39,769 nt of DNA from Brevundimonas sp. (GCF_003248455.1 NZ_QFNM01000031.1:1-39769), one strand, 5' to 3'; counted from the stretch's first letter, positions 7,925-16,457 are shown. Notes: a model not told the origin generated them from the sequence alone. A program made the numbers and translations.

Positions 7925-10387
7925 TCAACGCATGTCGCCCTGTCCATAACCTGAACCTCCGAAAGTGGCGAGGTTTAGGCGCACATACACGCCTTCCGAG
8001 GGGCCGCCGGGCCGGGCGCGGGTGTTGTCGCGGCGATAACCCAGTTCGAATCGGAAGCAGTCGTCGTCGAACAGCATCCCCACCTCGGAGCGGGTGATCT
8101 CGTTCTCGTCCAGATCGGCGATGCCCGCGACGGTCACGCCCCAGTTGCGATAGAGGAACTGCTGGCCGATCAGTTGCACGAACTCATAGTTGCGGTTCAG
8201 CGGCCCGTCGACCGGATTGGAGCGGTCCAGGATATAGCTGACGGTCGCCAGGTTGCGGCGGCCCCAGCGCCCGTCCAGCGCCGCCTCGGCGCGGCGCACC
8301 TCGCCCGAGCCGTCGACGGTGGCGTGGACCCAGCTGCGGATGCGGTCCGACGGCGAGAAATCGCCCTGGACCACCCAGTCCGAGGTCTCGGAGGCCAGGC
8401 CGGTCGGGTCGTAAAGCCGGCCGGGGGCGTCGGGGATCGAGGTCCTGAAGGCGTCCTGCTGCTGGAACCGATAGCTGCGGCCGACGAACAGGCTGGCCTT
8501 GCGGCCCTCGGACCAGCGGATCGTGGCGCGACCGCCCGCCGTCAGACGCGCGCCGCCCTCCATCAGGTCGTAGCCGGAGAAACGGTCCATGCGGAACAGG
8601 GAGGATTCGTCCAGTTCCAGAACCTGGGCGTCCTCGATGGGAATGCGGGGGTCCAGGTCGACCTTGTTGGAGACCGAGAACTGGCCGACCGGCTCCAGGA
8701 TGATGTCGGCGTCGCGCGCGCGCTTGATCAGCGGATAGCTCACGTCCACCCCGGCGCTGAGGCGGGAGCGACTGAGCGTGGCGTCGCTGTCGACCCCCAT
8801 CATCGGCGGCAGGTCCGACATGGAATAGAGGTCGACGCGGGTGTCCACGAAAGGCTCGATGCGCACGCCGACGGGCAGGATGACGGTGCGCCGCCATTCC
8901 ATCTGGCCGGTGACGCGGCGGCTGTCCACGCCGCTCAGACCCGTCGTGACCGGCGGCACGATCTCGGGATTGAGGATCGGGGCGCCGACGAAGCTGTCGC
9001 GATAAAGGGAGACGGCCGAACCCTTGAGCCGCAGACGGCCGCCCAGCACCAGCTCGTGCGGCTCCCACCGCGCGTCGATCAGGGGGGCGACCAGGGGCAG
9101 GGTGTCGTCGTTCTCGAACACCTTGAAACCGTCGGCGTCGCGGAAGTCGGTGGCGGCGTAGGCCGGGTCCAGGCGCAGGCTCTGGATCGAGAAGGCGGCG
9201 ACCGAGACATAGGAGCGGTCGGTCTGGTGCTCGGCGTAGATCTGGCTGATCAGCCGGCGACGGTCGCCGTAGTAGAGGCCGTTGTCCTGATAGGGCGAAC
9301 GCACGTCGTAGCGGTCGAACAAGGTCTTGTCCGAGGTGCGTTCGGCCGTGAAGCCGAAGCGCCACGGGCCGTCGGGATCGAACTCGCCATGCGACAGCAG
9401 ATAGCTGCGGTGTTCGCGATCGCCGAAGCGGACGTTGCTTTCGAAATCGCCGTCGCCGTCCAGGTCGAAGTCGCCGAAGTCGCGCTCGTAGGTATAGCCG
9501 CCGCGCGCCACGATCATGCCGTTCGCGAACCGCCGGCGCCATTGCAGGTTCAGCAGCGGCGCGACCTTGGTGTTGACCTGAGGGCTGATCAGCCAGTCCT
9601 CGGACGGAGAAACGACGTGCAGATAGGGAACCTCGACCGACACCCCGCGCCCTTCGTCGTAGTTGACGATCGGCACCAGGAAGCCGGACGCCCGCTCCAC
9701 CGACGGATCGGGGTGGGCGAAGAAGGGGGTGTAGAAGACCGGAAGGGGGCCGATGTAGAAGACGGCGTTGCGATACAGGATGGCCCGAAGCTGCTCGTCC
9801 TGAACCACGCGCTCGGCCTGGATCGAGATGGTGGGGCGGCGCGGCCCGTTGGCGTCGCAGAGCGGGCAGGGGGTGAACCGGGCGTAGTTCAGCTCGTTGA
9901 CGGTCTCGCTGCGGCGCACGGCGGTCGCGGCCATCAGGCTGGCCCCGTTGGCCAGGCGGGTGGCGAAATCGACGGCGACGCCGGTGGTCAGGTTCTGGTC
10001 CAGTTCCAGCCGGCTGGCGTAGACCGCCGTGCCGTCCGGGGCGACGGCCTCGACATCGCCTTCGCCCGTCGCGGAGCCGGCGTTCAGATCGTAGGACAGG
10101 TTCTCGCCCCGCAGCACATGGCCGCGCGTGCGGACATAGGCGCGATTTTCGGGCGTGCCGCTGACGACGATCGAATCGCCCACGCGGAGGGCATGGTCGG
10201 CGTCCACATAGACGGCGTCCGGCGCCAGACCGTCCGACGGCGCGACGACCTGGACCGCCGCGGTCGTCGGCGCAGGGGTCTGGGCCCAAGCGGGCGCGGC
10301 CAGCGGCGCGCAGGCGACCAGGGCGGCGCCGGCGAGAAGCCTGGCTCTGAAAGCGTTGCGGCGCCGATCTTGGCGATCACCCTGCAT
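7925..10387 (-). CDS. lptD: LPS-assembly protein LptD
   Basis: Outer-membrane beta-barrel that inserts LPS into the outer leaflet together with LptE. A signal peptide ends near PAWAQ (about residue 36). It is followed by an OstA/LptA-like jellyroll domain (VYVDADHALRVGDSIVVSG, TRGHVLRGENLSYDLNAGSATGEG) and a long C-terminal barrel rich in aromatic and Arg/Asp strands, as usual for LptD. Of the disulfide cysteines known in E. coli LptD, a CPLC pair near residue 175 and a single Cys in DDDCFRFELGYRRD near the end can be seen; the pattern is not the enterobacterial one. It is 820 residues long, 34 bases downstream of lptG and 72 bases upstream of surA. Confidence 0.93.
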   Translation of the reverse strand: MQGDRQDRRRNAFRARLLAGAALVACAPLAAPAWAQTPAPTTAAVQVVAPSDGLAPDAVYVDADHALRVGDSIVVSGTPENRAYVRTRGHVLRGENLSYDLNAGSATGEGDVEAVAPDGTAVYASRLELDQNLTTGVAVDFATRLANGASLMAATAVRRSETVNELNYARFTPCPLCDANGPRRPTISIQAERVVQDEQLRAILYRNAVFYIGPLPVFYTPFFAHPDPSVERASGFLVPIVNYDEGRGVSVEVPYLHVVSPSEDWLISPQVNTKVAPLLNLQWRRRFANGMIVARGGYTYERDFGDFDLDGDGDFESNVRFGDREHRSYLLSHGEFDPDGPWRFGFTAERTSDKTLFDRYDVRSPYQDNGLYYGDRRRLISQIYAEHQTDRSYVSVAAFSIQSLRLDPAYAATDFRDADGFKVFENDDTLPLVAPLIDARWEPHELVLGGRLRLKGSAVSLYRDSFVGAPILNPEIVPPVTTGLSGVDSRRVTGQMEWRRTVILPVGVRIEPFVDTRVDLYSMSDLPPMMGVDSDATLSRSRLSAGVDVSYPLIKRARDADIILEPVGQFSVSNKVDLDPRIPIEDAQVLELDESSLFRMDRFSGYDLMEGGARLTAGGRATIRWSEGRKASLFVGRSYRFQQQDAFRTSIPDAPGRLYDPTGLASETSDWVVQGDFSPSDRIRSWVHATVDGSGEVRRAEAALDGRWGRRNLATVSYILDRSNPVDGPLNRNYEFVQLIGQQFLYRNWGVTVAGIADLDENEITRSEVGMLFDDDCFRFELGYRRDNTRARPGGPSEGVYVRLNLATFGGSGYGQGDMR

Positions 10388-10421
10388 AGGCCATCCGTAT
10401 TCCTTAGAAGCGAGCGCCCGA

Positions 10422-11582
10422 TTAGCCGTCTTCGGTATAGAACAGCAAGGTAAAGGCTGCGAGCGCCGTCAGAACGGGCGGGAGCCAGGCGGCGACGAAC
10501 GGCGCCACCACCTCGGCCGATCCCATGGCCGACGAAAACTGATTCAGGAAGAAGAAGGCGAAGCCCAGCACCACGGCCGCCACGCTCATCCGCGCCATGT
10601 CGCCCAGCCGCATCAGGCGCAGCGAAAAGGCCGCGGCCAGGATGGACATGGCCGCGAACACCAGGGGCGTGGCCAGAAGCTGCTGGAAGCGCAGCCGATA
10701 GGCGGTGGAGGTGAAGCCGGCGTTCTCGATGCGGCTGATCTGGTTGGGCAGGGACCAGAAGGGCGTCGACTGGGGTCTGGCGAACCGCTCGAACGCCTCT
10801 TCGTCGGCCAGGCTGGAGACCAGGGTGAGGCTGGAATAGGAAACCGCGCGCTGGCCGATCTGGGCGCCGACCGCGTCGGTCAGCCGCCAGCTGCCGGCGT
10901 TCAGGGAGGCGGACTTGGCGTCGATCCGTTCCGAGAAGGTGCGGCCCCCGCCGGGCGCGGTGGTGTAGATGAAGAAGCTGACGTCCAGCAGGCGGGCGTT
11001 GGCGCGGTCCTGACGGCCGGCGCGGATGATCATCTGGCGCTGGTCGTCGCCTTCGCGCAGCCAGATCGCCGCGTTCGGATCGCCGCCGGGCGCCGTGCCG
11101 GAGATGCGCGCGCGCTCGCGCTGCCACAGGCCGTCGCCGGCCGAGGCGAGCGGCCCCAGGACCGTCACCGTCAGCACGCCCAGCACGAAGGCCATGCCCG
11201 CCGCGGGCAGGACGAACCGCCAGGCCGACACGCCAGCCGCCCGCATGGCGATCAGCTCGCTGCGCCGGTTCAGGCCGATGAAGGCCGCCAGGGAGCCGAA
11301 CAGGAAGACGAACGGCGTCAGCTGCAGGATCACCGCAGGCGACTTCAGCAGCACCAGGCCGAAGATGCGCACCGCCGACAGGTCCTGGTCCGACCCCAGG
11401 CCGCGCGACACCTCCACGAAGTCGATCAGCATGACCAGGGCGGAAATCACCGCCAAGGCGATCGCAAGGGATTTGGATTGCTGAACCAGAACATATCGCT
11501 CGATGAGGCCCAGGCGGGGCATGTGCGAACGGCGCGTGCGGCGCATGGGACGTGCGGCGCCGGAGAGGGGCTGGGCGGTCAC
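10422..11582 (-). CDS. lptG: LPS export ABC transporter permease LptG
   Basis: Inner-membrane permease of the LptB2FG transporter, which extracts LPS from the inner membrane. The YjgP/YjgQ-family layout is clear: cytoplasmic N-terminus (LIERYVLVQQSKSLAIA), three membrane helices, a large periplasmic beta-jellyroll in the middle, then three C-terminal helices. The coupling-helix region RRSELIAMRAAGVSAWRF is characteristic. The GTG start overlaps the lptF stop by 4 bases. The ATGs at 11546 and 11525 are alternatives that would remove an Arg-rich lead of up to about 20 residues. It is 386 residues from the chosen start. Confidence 0.92.
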   Translation of the reverse strand: MTAQPLSGAARPMRRTRRSHMPRLGLIERYVLVQQSKSLAIALAVISALVMLIDFVEVSRGLGSDQDLSAVRIFGLVLLKSPAVILQLTPFVFLFGSLAAFIGLNRRSELIAMRAAGVSAWRFVLPAAGMAFVLGVLTVTVLGPLASAGDGLWQRERARISGTAPGGDPNAAIWLREGDDQRQMIIRAGRQDRANARLLDVSFFIYTTAPGGGRTFSERIDAKSASLNAGSWRLTDAVGAQIGQRAVSYSSLTLVSSLADEEAFERFARPQSTPFWSLPNQISRIENAGFTSTAYRLRFQQLLATPLVFAAMSILAAAFSLRLMRLGDMARMSVAAVVLGFAFFFLNQFSSAMGSAEVVAPFVAAWLPPVLTALAAFTLLFYTEDG

Positions 11583-12715
11583 GCGAACCTCGCCTTCAGA
11601 TCGCGCAGGACGCGGGCGCCGCGGCTGCGACGCGGCTTCAGGGCGCGGAACAGGACCCGCAGCGACACGGCGACGGCGACGATGGGCACGACGTACTGCA
11701 GGACGTTCAAGCCGGCGTTCCAGGCGCTCCCCGCCACCAGGCCGTAACCGACGACCCGCAGCAGCAGGAACAGGCCCGCCGCCTTGGCGATCCTCAGCGT
11801 GTAGCCGGTGCGGCTGAAGGCGCCGCCCAGGATGGCCGACAGGGCCAGGGCCATGGCGACCAGGGCGTAGAGGGGCGAGGACAGGCGCGAATGGGCCTCG
11901 GCCAGAAGCTCCCCGCGCGCGCCCGCGACCTCGACGATCTTGGCGGTCGGGTTCAGCAGTTGCCGCAGATAGAGATCCGTCGGCTTGAACCGCAGGGTGT
12001 CGGTCACGCCGACGAAGGGCGCCAGGGAAAAGTCGTAGCGGCCGAACGACAGGGTCTCCAGCACCCCCCCCGACGAATAGCGCTGGGCCGAACCGTCGAT
12101 CATGGTCAGGACGGGCGTGCCGGCGGCGTCGCGGCTGAACCGCGCCTCGGCCGCGTTCCAGGTCGTCACCTTGTCCTTGTCGTCCAGATAGACGAACAGG
12201 TTCTTCAACAGGCCGTTCTGCTCGATCTGCTGGACATAGACGGTCAGGCCGTCAGGCCCCTGGACGAACTGCCCTTCCTCCACCAACAGGGCGGCCAGGT
12301 CGGTGCGGATGTCGAACGCCTGGCGTCGCGCCTCCTGCTGCGCCCAGGGCAGGAGAAAGACGTTGACGAACAGCGTGGCCAGGGCGACCAGCACGGCTAT
12401 GCGGGCGGCCGGAGAAATCACCTGCCAGCGGGTCATGCCGCCGGCGAAGCTGGCCGTCAGCTCCTGCTCGCGCTGCAACCGCGTCAGGGCGATCAGGGCG
12501 CCGACGAACAGGCCGATGGGCAGAATCACCGCCAGCAGCTGCGGCAGGGCCAGCAGCGTCAGCTTGACCATGACCCACACGCTCTGGCCGCGCTCGACGA
12601 TGACCTGAAGCTGATCGAGGCTCTGGCTCAGGATTCCGATTCCCGCCAGCGCCGCGCAGGCGGCGACCACGGGGAACAGGATCTGGCGGAAAAGGTATCT
12701 TTGAATCAGGTTCAT
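11579..12715 (-). CDS. lptF: LPS export ABC transporter permease LptF
   Basis: Partner permease of LptG in the LPS extraction complex. MNLIQRYLFRQILFPV is the typical LptF N-terminus, followed by three membrane helices, the coupling segment LTRLQREQELTASFAGGMTRWQ, a periplasmic jellyroll and three more helices. The frame stays open another 127 codons upstream to 13096, but that stretch runs antisense through pepA and has no family resemblance, so the ATG at 12715 (378 residues) is the start. The gene is divergent from pepA across 142 bases and is the first gene of the 9.3-kb operon. No strong ribosome site is visible. Confidence 0.93.
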   Translation of the reverse strand: MNLIQRYLFRQILFPVVAACAALAGIGILSQSLDQLQVIVERGQSVWVMVKLTLLALPQLLAVILPIGLFVGALIALTRLQREQELTASFAGGMTRWQVISPAARIAVLVALATLFVNVFLLPWAQQEARRQAFDIRTDLAALLVEEGQFVQGPDGLTVYVQQIEQNGLLKNLFVYLDDKDKVTTWNAAEARFSRDAAGTPVLTMIDGSAQRYSSGGVLETLSFGRYDFSLAPFVGVTDTLRFKPTDLYLRQLLNPTAKIVEVAGARGELLAEAHSRLSSPLYALVAMALALSAILGGAFSRTGYTLRIAKAAGLFLLLRVVGYGLVAGSAWNAGLNVLQYVVPIVAVAVSLRVLFRALKPRRSRGARVLRDLKARFA

Positions 12716-12762
12716 GGGCGGATGGACTTCGCCCGGTTGCAGGCGGCGACATTGAGGCGCAT

Positions 12763-12793
12763 CTAGTAGCACATCAGGGCGCGTCGGCGACAA
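12763..12793 (-). promoter_or_regulatory. Candidate housekeeping promoter of the lptF operon
   Basis: On the minus strand, TTGTCG (12793-12788) is separated by exactly 17 bases from GCTACTAG (12770-12763). These resemble the Caulobacter sigma-73 consensus TTGACG-GCTANAWC. Predicted transcription would start near 12756, about 40 bases before the lptF ATG. Matched by eye only. Confidence 0.45.
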
Positions 12794-12826
12794 GCAGGCG
12801 CGCCATTGTCTTTTCGTCGTTGCAGA

Positions 12827-12845
12827 AGCCGGGTGGGGCCCGGCT
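12827..12845 (+). promoter_or_regulatory. Hairpin in the pepA leader
   Basis: Perfect 7-bp inverted repeat, AGCCGGG - 5 nt - CCCGGCT, ending one base before the GGAG ribosome site of pepA (12846-12849). It could modulate access to the ribosome site or stabilise the mRNA; there is no T-run, so it is not a simple terminator. Confidence 0.35.
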
Positions 12846-12857
12846 GGAGTTGATTGA

Positions 12858-14333
12858 ATGAAGATCGAGTTCGTCGCCGCGGTGGACGCCGCCGAGATTG
12901 TCGCAGTCCCCGTGTTCGAAGACCGCGCCCTGACCCCCGCCGGTTCGGCCCTGGACGGCAAGGCCGGCGGCGCGCTGACCAAGGCGATGAGCAAGGGCCG
13001 CTTCGCCGGCAAGGCGGGCCAAAGCCTGCTGATCCCCGCTCCTGCGGGCGTGGACGCCGACGCCGTCCTGCTGATCGGCGCGGGCGACAAGGCCAAGCTG
13101 GACGATCTGGCGGTCGAGGCCTTCGGCGGCTCGGCCTATGCGGCGGTCAAGCTGTCGGGCGCAGAGGTGCTGACCATCGACGCTTCGGACCTGACGCCGG
13201 AACAGGCGGCGCGTGTCGGTTTCGCCGCGCGCCTGGCGGCCTATCGTTTCGACAAGTATCGGACGACGCAGAAGGCGGACAAGATTGCGTCGATCAACAC
13301 GGTCCGCATCGCGACCCCCGACCTGCGCGGGGCCGAGGCGGCGCTGGAGCCGCTGTCGGCCGTGGCGGATGGGGTGATCTTCGCCCGCGACCTGGTGTCC
13401 GAACCCGCCAACGTCCTGTATCCGGCCGAGTTCGCCAAGCGCGTCAAGGCGCTGGAGAGCCTTGGCCTGGAGGTCGAAATTCTCGGCGAGGCGGAGATGG
13501 AGGCGCTGGGAATGCGCACCCTGTTGGCCGTCGGCCAGGGCAGCCGCCGCGAAAGCCAGCTGGCCGTGATCCAGTGGAAGGGCGGCGAGGCGGGCGCCCA
13601 GCCTCTGGCCTTCGTCGGCAAGGGCGTCTGCTTCGACACCGGCGGCATCTCGATCAAGCCGGCCGAGGGCATGGAGGACATGAAGTGGGACATGGGCGGC
13701 GCCGCCGCCGTGACCGGAACCATGATCGCCCTGGCCGGCCGCAAGGCCAAGGTCAACGCCGTGGGCGTGCTGGGCCTGGTGGAGAACATGCCCGACGGCG
13801 ACGCCCAGCGCCCAGGCGACGTGGTCGTGTCGATGTCGGGCCAGACGGTCGAGGTCATCAACACCGACGCCGAAGGCCGCCTCGTCCTGGCCGACGCCCT
13901 CTGGTACACGCAGCAGCGTTTCAAGCCGAAGTTCATGATCGACCTGGCCACGCTGACGGGCGCCATGATCGTGGCCCTGGGCCTGGACTACGCGGGTGTC
14001 TTCTCCAACTCCGACGACGTCGCCGATCCGATCCTGGCGGCGGCCAAGAAGGTGGGCGAGAACTTCTGGCGGATGCCGATCCCGGCCATCTACGAGCAGC
14101 ACATCGATTCCAAGATCGCCGATGTGAAGAACACCGGCAACGGCCGCGCCGGCGGCTCGATCACCGCCGCCCTGTTCCTGCAACGCTTCACCAACGGCGT
14201 GCCGTGGGCGCACCTGGACATCGCCCCCACCGCCTGGACCAACAAGAGCCCCAGCCCCACCGTGCCCGAGGGCGGCGTCGGCTTCGCCGTCCGCACCCTG
14301 GACCGGATGGTGGCGGATTCGTACGAAGCCTGA
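12858..14333 (+). CDS. pepA: Leucyl aminopeptidase (M17)
   Basis: Cytosolic two-metal aminopeptidase that removes N-terminal residues; in E. coli PepA is also a DNA-binding architectural protein. The M17 metal and catalytic motifs are intact: GKGVCFDTGGISIKP (about residues 254-268), the MKWDMGGAAA segment and NTDAEGRLVLADAL (about 335-348). At 491 residues it has the normal family length with the variable N-terminal domain. CTGGAG precedes the ATG. It is divergent from lptF and followed 19 bases later by holC, a pepA-holC arrangement widespread in proteobacteria. Confidence 0.95.
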   Translation: MKIEFVAAVDAAEIVAVPVFEDRALTPAGSALDGKAGGALTKAMSKGRFAGKAGQSLLIPAPAGVDADAVLLIGAGDKAKLDDLAVEAFGGSAYAAVKLSGAEVLTIDASDLTPEQAARVGFAARLAAYRFDKYRTTQKADKIASINTVRIATPDLRGAEAALEPLSAVADGVIFARDLVSEPANVLYPAEFAKRVKALESLGLEVEILGEAEMEALGMRTLLAVGQGSRRESQLAVIQWKGGEAGAQPLAFVGKGVCFDTGGISIKPAEGMEDMKWDMGGAAAVTGTMIALAGRKAKVNAVGVLGLVENMPDGDAQRPGDVVVSMSGQTVEVINTDAEGRLVLADALWYTQQRFKPKFMIDLATLTGAMIVALGLDYAGVFSNSDDVADPILAAAKKVGENFWRMPIPAIYEQHIDSKIADVKNTGNGRAGGSITAALFLQRFTNGVPWAHLDIAPTAWTNKSPSPTVPEGGVGFAVRTLDRMVADSYEA

Positions 14334-14352
14334 TCACCGGAGCTAGAACCGG

Positions 14353-14811
14353 GTGACTGGAAAGCCTGAAATCTGGTTCTACCACCTGGAACGGTCGTCG
14401 CTGGACCAGGTGCTGCCGGCCCTGCTGGAGAAGACGCTCGAGCGGGGTTGGCGGGCGCTGGTGAAGTCGGCGCATTCGCATCGGCTGGACGATGTCGACG
14501 AACTGTTGTGGACCTACCGCGAGGACGGTTTCCTGCCGCACGGCCGGTCGGATCAGCCCCATGCGGCGCGCCAGCCGGTCCTTCTCAGCGAGACGGGCGA
14601 GAACCTGAACGGCGCTCAGGCGCTGTTCATCGTCGACGACGCAGACATGGGCGCAACGGAAGGGTTCGAGCGATGCTTCATCATTTTCGACGGTCGGGAC
14701 GAGCCGGCGCTGCAACACGCGCGCGGGCGCTGGAAGGCGCTGAAGGCGCGGGGCGCCGATCTGGCCTATTGGAAACAGTCGGACGAGGGGCGCTGGGAAA
14801 GGGCGGCCTGA
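14353..14811 (+). CDS. holC: DNA polymerase III subunit chi
   Basis: Chi subunit of the clamp-loader assembly, which in known systems pairs with psi and contacts single-strand-binding protein. The chi fold is recognisable from EIWFYHLERSSLDQVLPALL at the start, the GWRALVKSAHSHRLDDVDELLWTY region with FLPHGR, and the Rossmann-like strands VLLSETGENLNGAQALFIVD and FIIFDGRDE. The GTG start has GGAG about 10 bases upstream. It is 152 residues long, normal for the family, and co-directional with pepA. Confidence 0.9.
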   Translation: MTGKPEIWFYHLERSSLDQVLPALLEKTLERGWRALVKSAHSHRLDDVDELLWTYREDGFLPHGRSDQPHAARQPVLLSETGENLNGAQALFIVDDADMGATEGFERCFIIFDGRDEPALQHARGRWKALKARGADLAYWKQSDEGRWERAA

Positions 14812-14825
14812 TCGCGCCTGGCCTG

Positions 14826-15140
14826 ATGGGGCTGGCCCTGGTCGCGGGCTGTTCGACGCCGACGGCGGACGCGCCCGCGCCGCGCGTGATCGAACGGGCG
14901 CAGATGAACCCGCCCGTCGGCAGCCGGATGCCCACGGCCCAGACCGAGGATGTCTGCAAGGCGGGCGAGATGCAGTATCTGGTCGGCAAGAGCCGCAGCG
15001 AAATCCCGGTGCCGGTCGACGTGGTCAACCGGCGCGTGACCTGCACCACCTGCCCGGTGACGCAGGATTTCTCGGCCTACCGGCTGAATATCCTCTATAA
15101 CGAGCAGACCGGCGTCATCGAACAGGTCCGCTGCGGCTGA
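14826..15140 (+). CDS. I78 inhibitor-like lipoprotein, copy 1 (start uncertain)
   Basis: Small predicted lipoprotein whose C-terminal 60 residues resemble the I78 peptidase-inhibitor family: a leading Cys (EDVCKAGEMQYLVGK), then RVTCTTCPVTQDFSAYRLN and a final VIEQVRCG. A lipobox LVAGC lies just after the chosen ATG. Only 8 residues would then precede the lipid Cys, which is too short for a signal peptide. A TTG at 14769, inside holC, would give a credible 27-residue signal with basic residues, so the true start is probably upstream and non-ATG. CTTC adds two cysteines not found in the usual I78 pattern. It is a paralogue of the next gene. Inhibitor function is not shown; the role is unknown. 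Confidence 0.75.
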   Translation: MGLALVAGCSTPTADAPAPRVIERAQMNPPVGSRMPTAQTEDVCKAGEMQYLVGKSRSEIPVPVDVVNRRVTCTTCPVTQDFSAYRLNILYNEQTGVIEQVRCG

Positions 15141-15163
15141 GCCGGCCAGGAAGGGAAACCCCG

Positions 15164-15463
15164 ATGAACACCCGCATGATCGCCCTGTCGTTCGCCGGCG
15201 CCCTGGCGCTGGCCGCCTGCGCCCAGGGCCCGGTTGCGACCCCGCCTGCGACCGGCGCCGAAAGCGCCTTCAAGCCCTGCAAGGTCGAAGACTATCAGAG
15301 CTATGTGGGCCGCAATCGCTCGACGGTTCCGGCGCCGCCGCAGGGTCAGACCTTCCGCGTCCTGTGCACCACCTGTCCAGCGACGATGGATTATCGCGAG
15401 AACCGCGTGAACTTCGTCTTCGACCAGGCGACGGGCGTGATCCAGCAGGTCAAGTGCGGCTGA
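15164..15463 (+). CDS. I78 inhibitor-like lipoprotein, copy 2
   Basis: 99-residue predicted lipoprotein with an ordinary signal and lipobox (ALALAACAQ, Cys near 19). The mature domain follows the I78-like plan of copy 1: a Cys at the start (KPCKVEDYQSYVGRNRS), RVLCTTCPATMDYRENRVNF, and an end in VIQQVKCG. It shares the CTTCP motif and spacing with copy 1, so the two arose by tandem duplication and have since diverged. The ATG has a clear AGGAAGGGAA ribosome site. It ends 4 bases from the convergent lysR gene. Classical I78 proteins inhibit serine proteases through an exposed loop; whether this domain does so is unknown. Confidence 0.85.
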   Translation: MNTRMIALSFAGALALAACAQGPVATPPATGAESAFKPCKVEDYQSYVGRNRSTVPAPPQGQTFRVLCTTCPATMDYRENRVNFVFDQATGVIQQVKCG

Positions 15464-15467
15464 CGCC

Positions 15468-16394
15468 TCAACGGCCCACGGCGTCGCCGGGCCAAAGCGG
15501 CCCGCTGAACCGCGCCGCCATATAGTCCATCAGGGCCGTGACCCGCGCCGGGCGCGGCCCGCCGCTTGGCGCCACCAGGTGAAGCGCGATGGGCGGCAGG
15601 CGCCAGTCGGTCATCACCGTCTCCAGATGGCCGCCCGCGACGTCCTTCCAATAGATGAAATCCGGCTGGGGAAAGATCCCCATGCCCGCGCACAGCGAGG
15701 CGGTCAGGGCGTCGGAATTGTTGGCGCGAAGCGGCCCGTGCGGATGGACCACCACCTCCTCGCCCGCCGCATTCCTAAAACGCCAGGCGTCCGGGTTGGG
15801 CATATAGGCGTAGCTGAGACAGGCGTGGCGGGCCAGGTCGTCGGGATGTGTCGGTCGACCCCGCTGCTCCAGATACGACGGCGAGGCGACCAGGGCCCGG
15901 TGCACGGGCCTGAGCTTGCGCGTCGTCAGGGACGAATCCGCCAGAGCCGCGATCCGCAAGGCGCAGTCGAAGCCGCCCCCGACCAGGTCGATCACCTCGT
16001 CCGACAGATGCAGATCCACCGAAATGTCGGGATGGGTGGCCAGGAACTGGGGCAGGGCGGGGGCGACATAGGCCATGCCGAAGGACATGGGCGCGGCCAG
16101 ACGCACCAGGCCGCGCGGCGCCACCGCCATGTCCAGCGCCTCAGACACTGCGCCTTCGGCCTCGGCCAGCATATGGGCGGCGCGCGCGGCAAGGCCGCGC
16201 CCTGCGTCGGTCAGGGCGAACCGGCGCGAGGTGCGATGCAGCAGGGTGGTCCCCAGCGACCGCTCCAGCCGCGTCACCGCCTTGGACACCGTCGCCTTGG
16301 ACAGACCCAGCGTCTCGGCGGCGCCCGAAAACGACTGGGCGTCGGCGACCTTGGCGAAGATAGCCAGGGCTTCCAGATCGGGCAGGCGGTTCAT
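15468..16394 (-). CDS. LysR-family transcriptional regulator
   Basis: 308-residue LysR regulator. The N-terminal winged helix-turn-helix spans residues 1-60 (FAKVADAQSFSGAAETLGLSKATVSKAVTRLE), followed by the LysR substrate domain (PRGLVRLAAPMSFGMAYVAP, HPDISVDLHLSD, MGIFPQPDF). It resembles the large CrgA/DhcR-like subgroup often found next to quinone-related or redox genes; the effector is unknown. It is divergent from the pirin gene and is the likely regulator of the pirin-doxX pair, by the usual LysR arrangement. The 119-base gap contains a perfect dyad. No strong ribosome site precedes the ATG. Confidence 0.92.
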   Translation of the reverse strand: MNRLPDLEALAIFAKVADAQSFSGAAETLGLSKATVSKAVTRLERSLGTTLLHRTSRRFALTDAGRGLAARAAHMLAEAEGAVSEALDMAVAPRGLVRLAAPMSFGMAYVAPALPQFLATHPDISVDLHLSDEVIDLVGGGFDCALRIAALADSSLTTRKLRPVHRALVASPSYLEQRGRPTHPDDLARHACLSYAYMPNPDAWRFRNAAGEEVVVHPHGPLRANNSDALTASLCAGMGIFPQPDFIYWKDVAGGHLETVMTDWRLPPIALHLVAPSGGPRPARVTALMDYMAARFSGPLWPGDAVGR

Positions 16395-16442
16395 GAAGGC
16401 GCGATCCGTTGGAAACGATGAGTTTCGGTGGTTTCTATTTCT

Positions 16443-16457
16443 GATCGGTCGCCGATC
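16443..16457. promoter_or_regulatory. Inverted repeat between lysR and pirin, candidate operator
   Basis: Perfect dyad GATCGG-TCG-CCGATC in the divergent lysR-pirin gap, about 56 bases before the pirin ATG. A second, looser repeat, GAAAC-gatga-GTTTC, lies just upstream (16413-16427 region). LysR proteins typically bind such dyads between divergent genes. Assignment to this LysR is inference. Confidence 0.45.

Noticed and set aside
8174..10453. 759- and 701-codon open frames opposite and out of frame to lptD
   Set aside because: Both are shadows of lptD. The lptD frame has a signal peptide and barrel-like pattern; these do not.
12716..13096. N-terminal extension of lptF
   Set aside because: The open frame continues 127 codons, but it is antisense to pepA and unlike any LptF N-terminus. 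The ATG at 12715 gives the normal family start.
12774..14213. 479-codon minus-strand frame and 500-codon alternative plus frame over pepA
   Set aside because: pepA has all M17 motifs in its own frame; these are composition-driven shadows.
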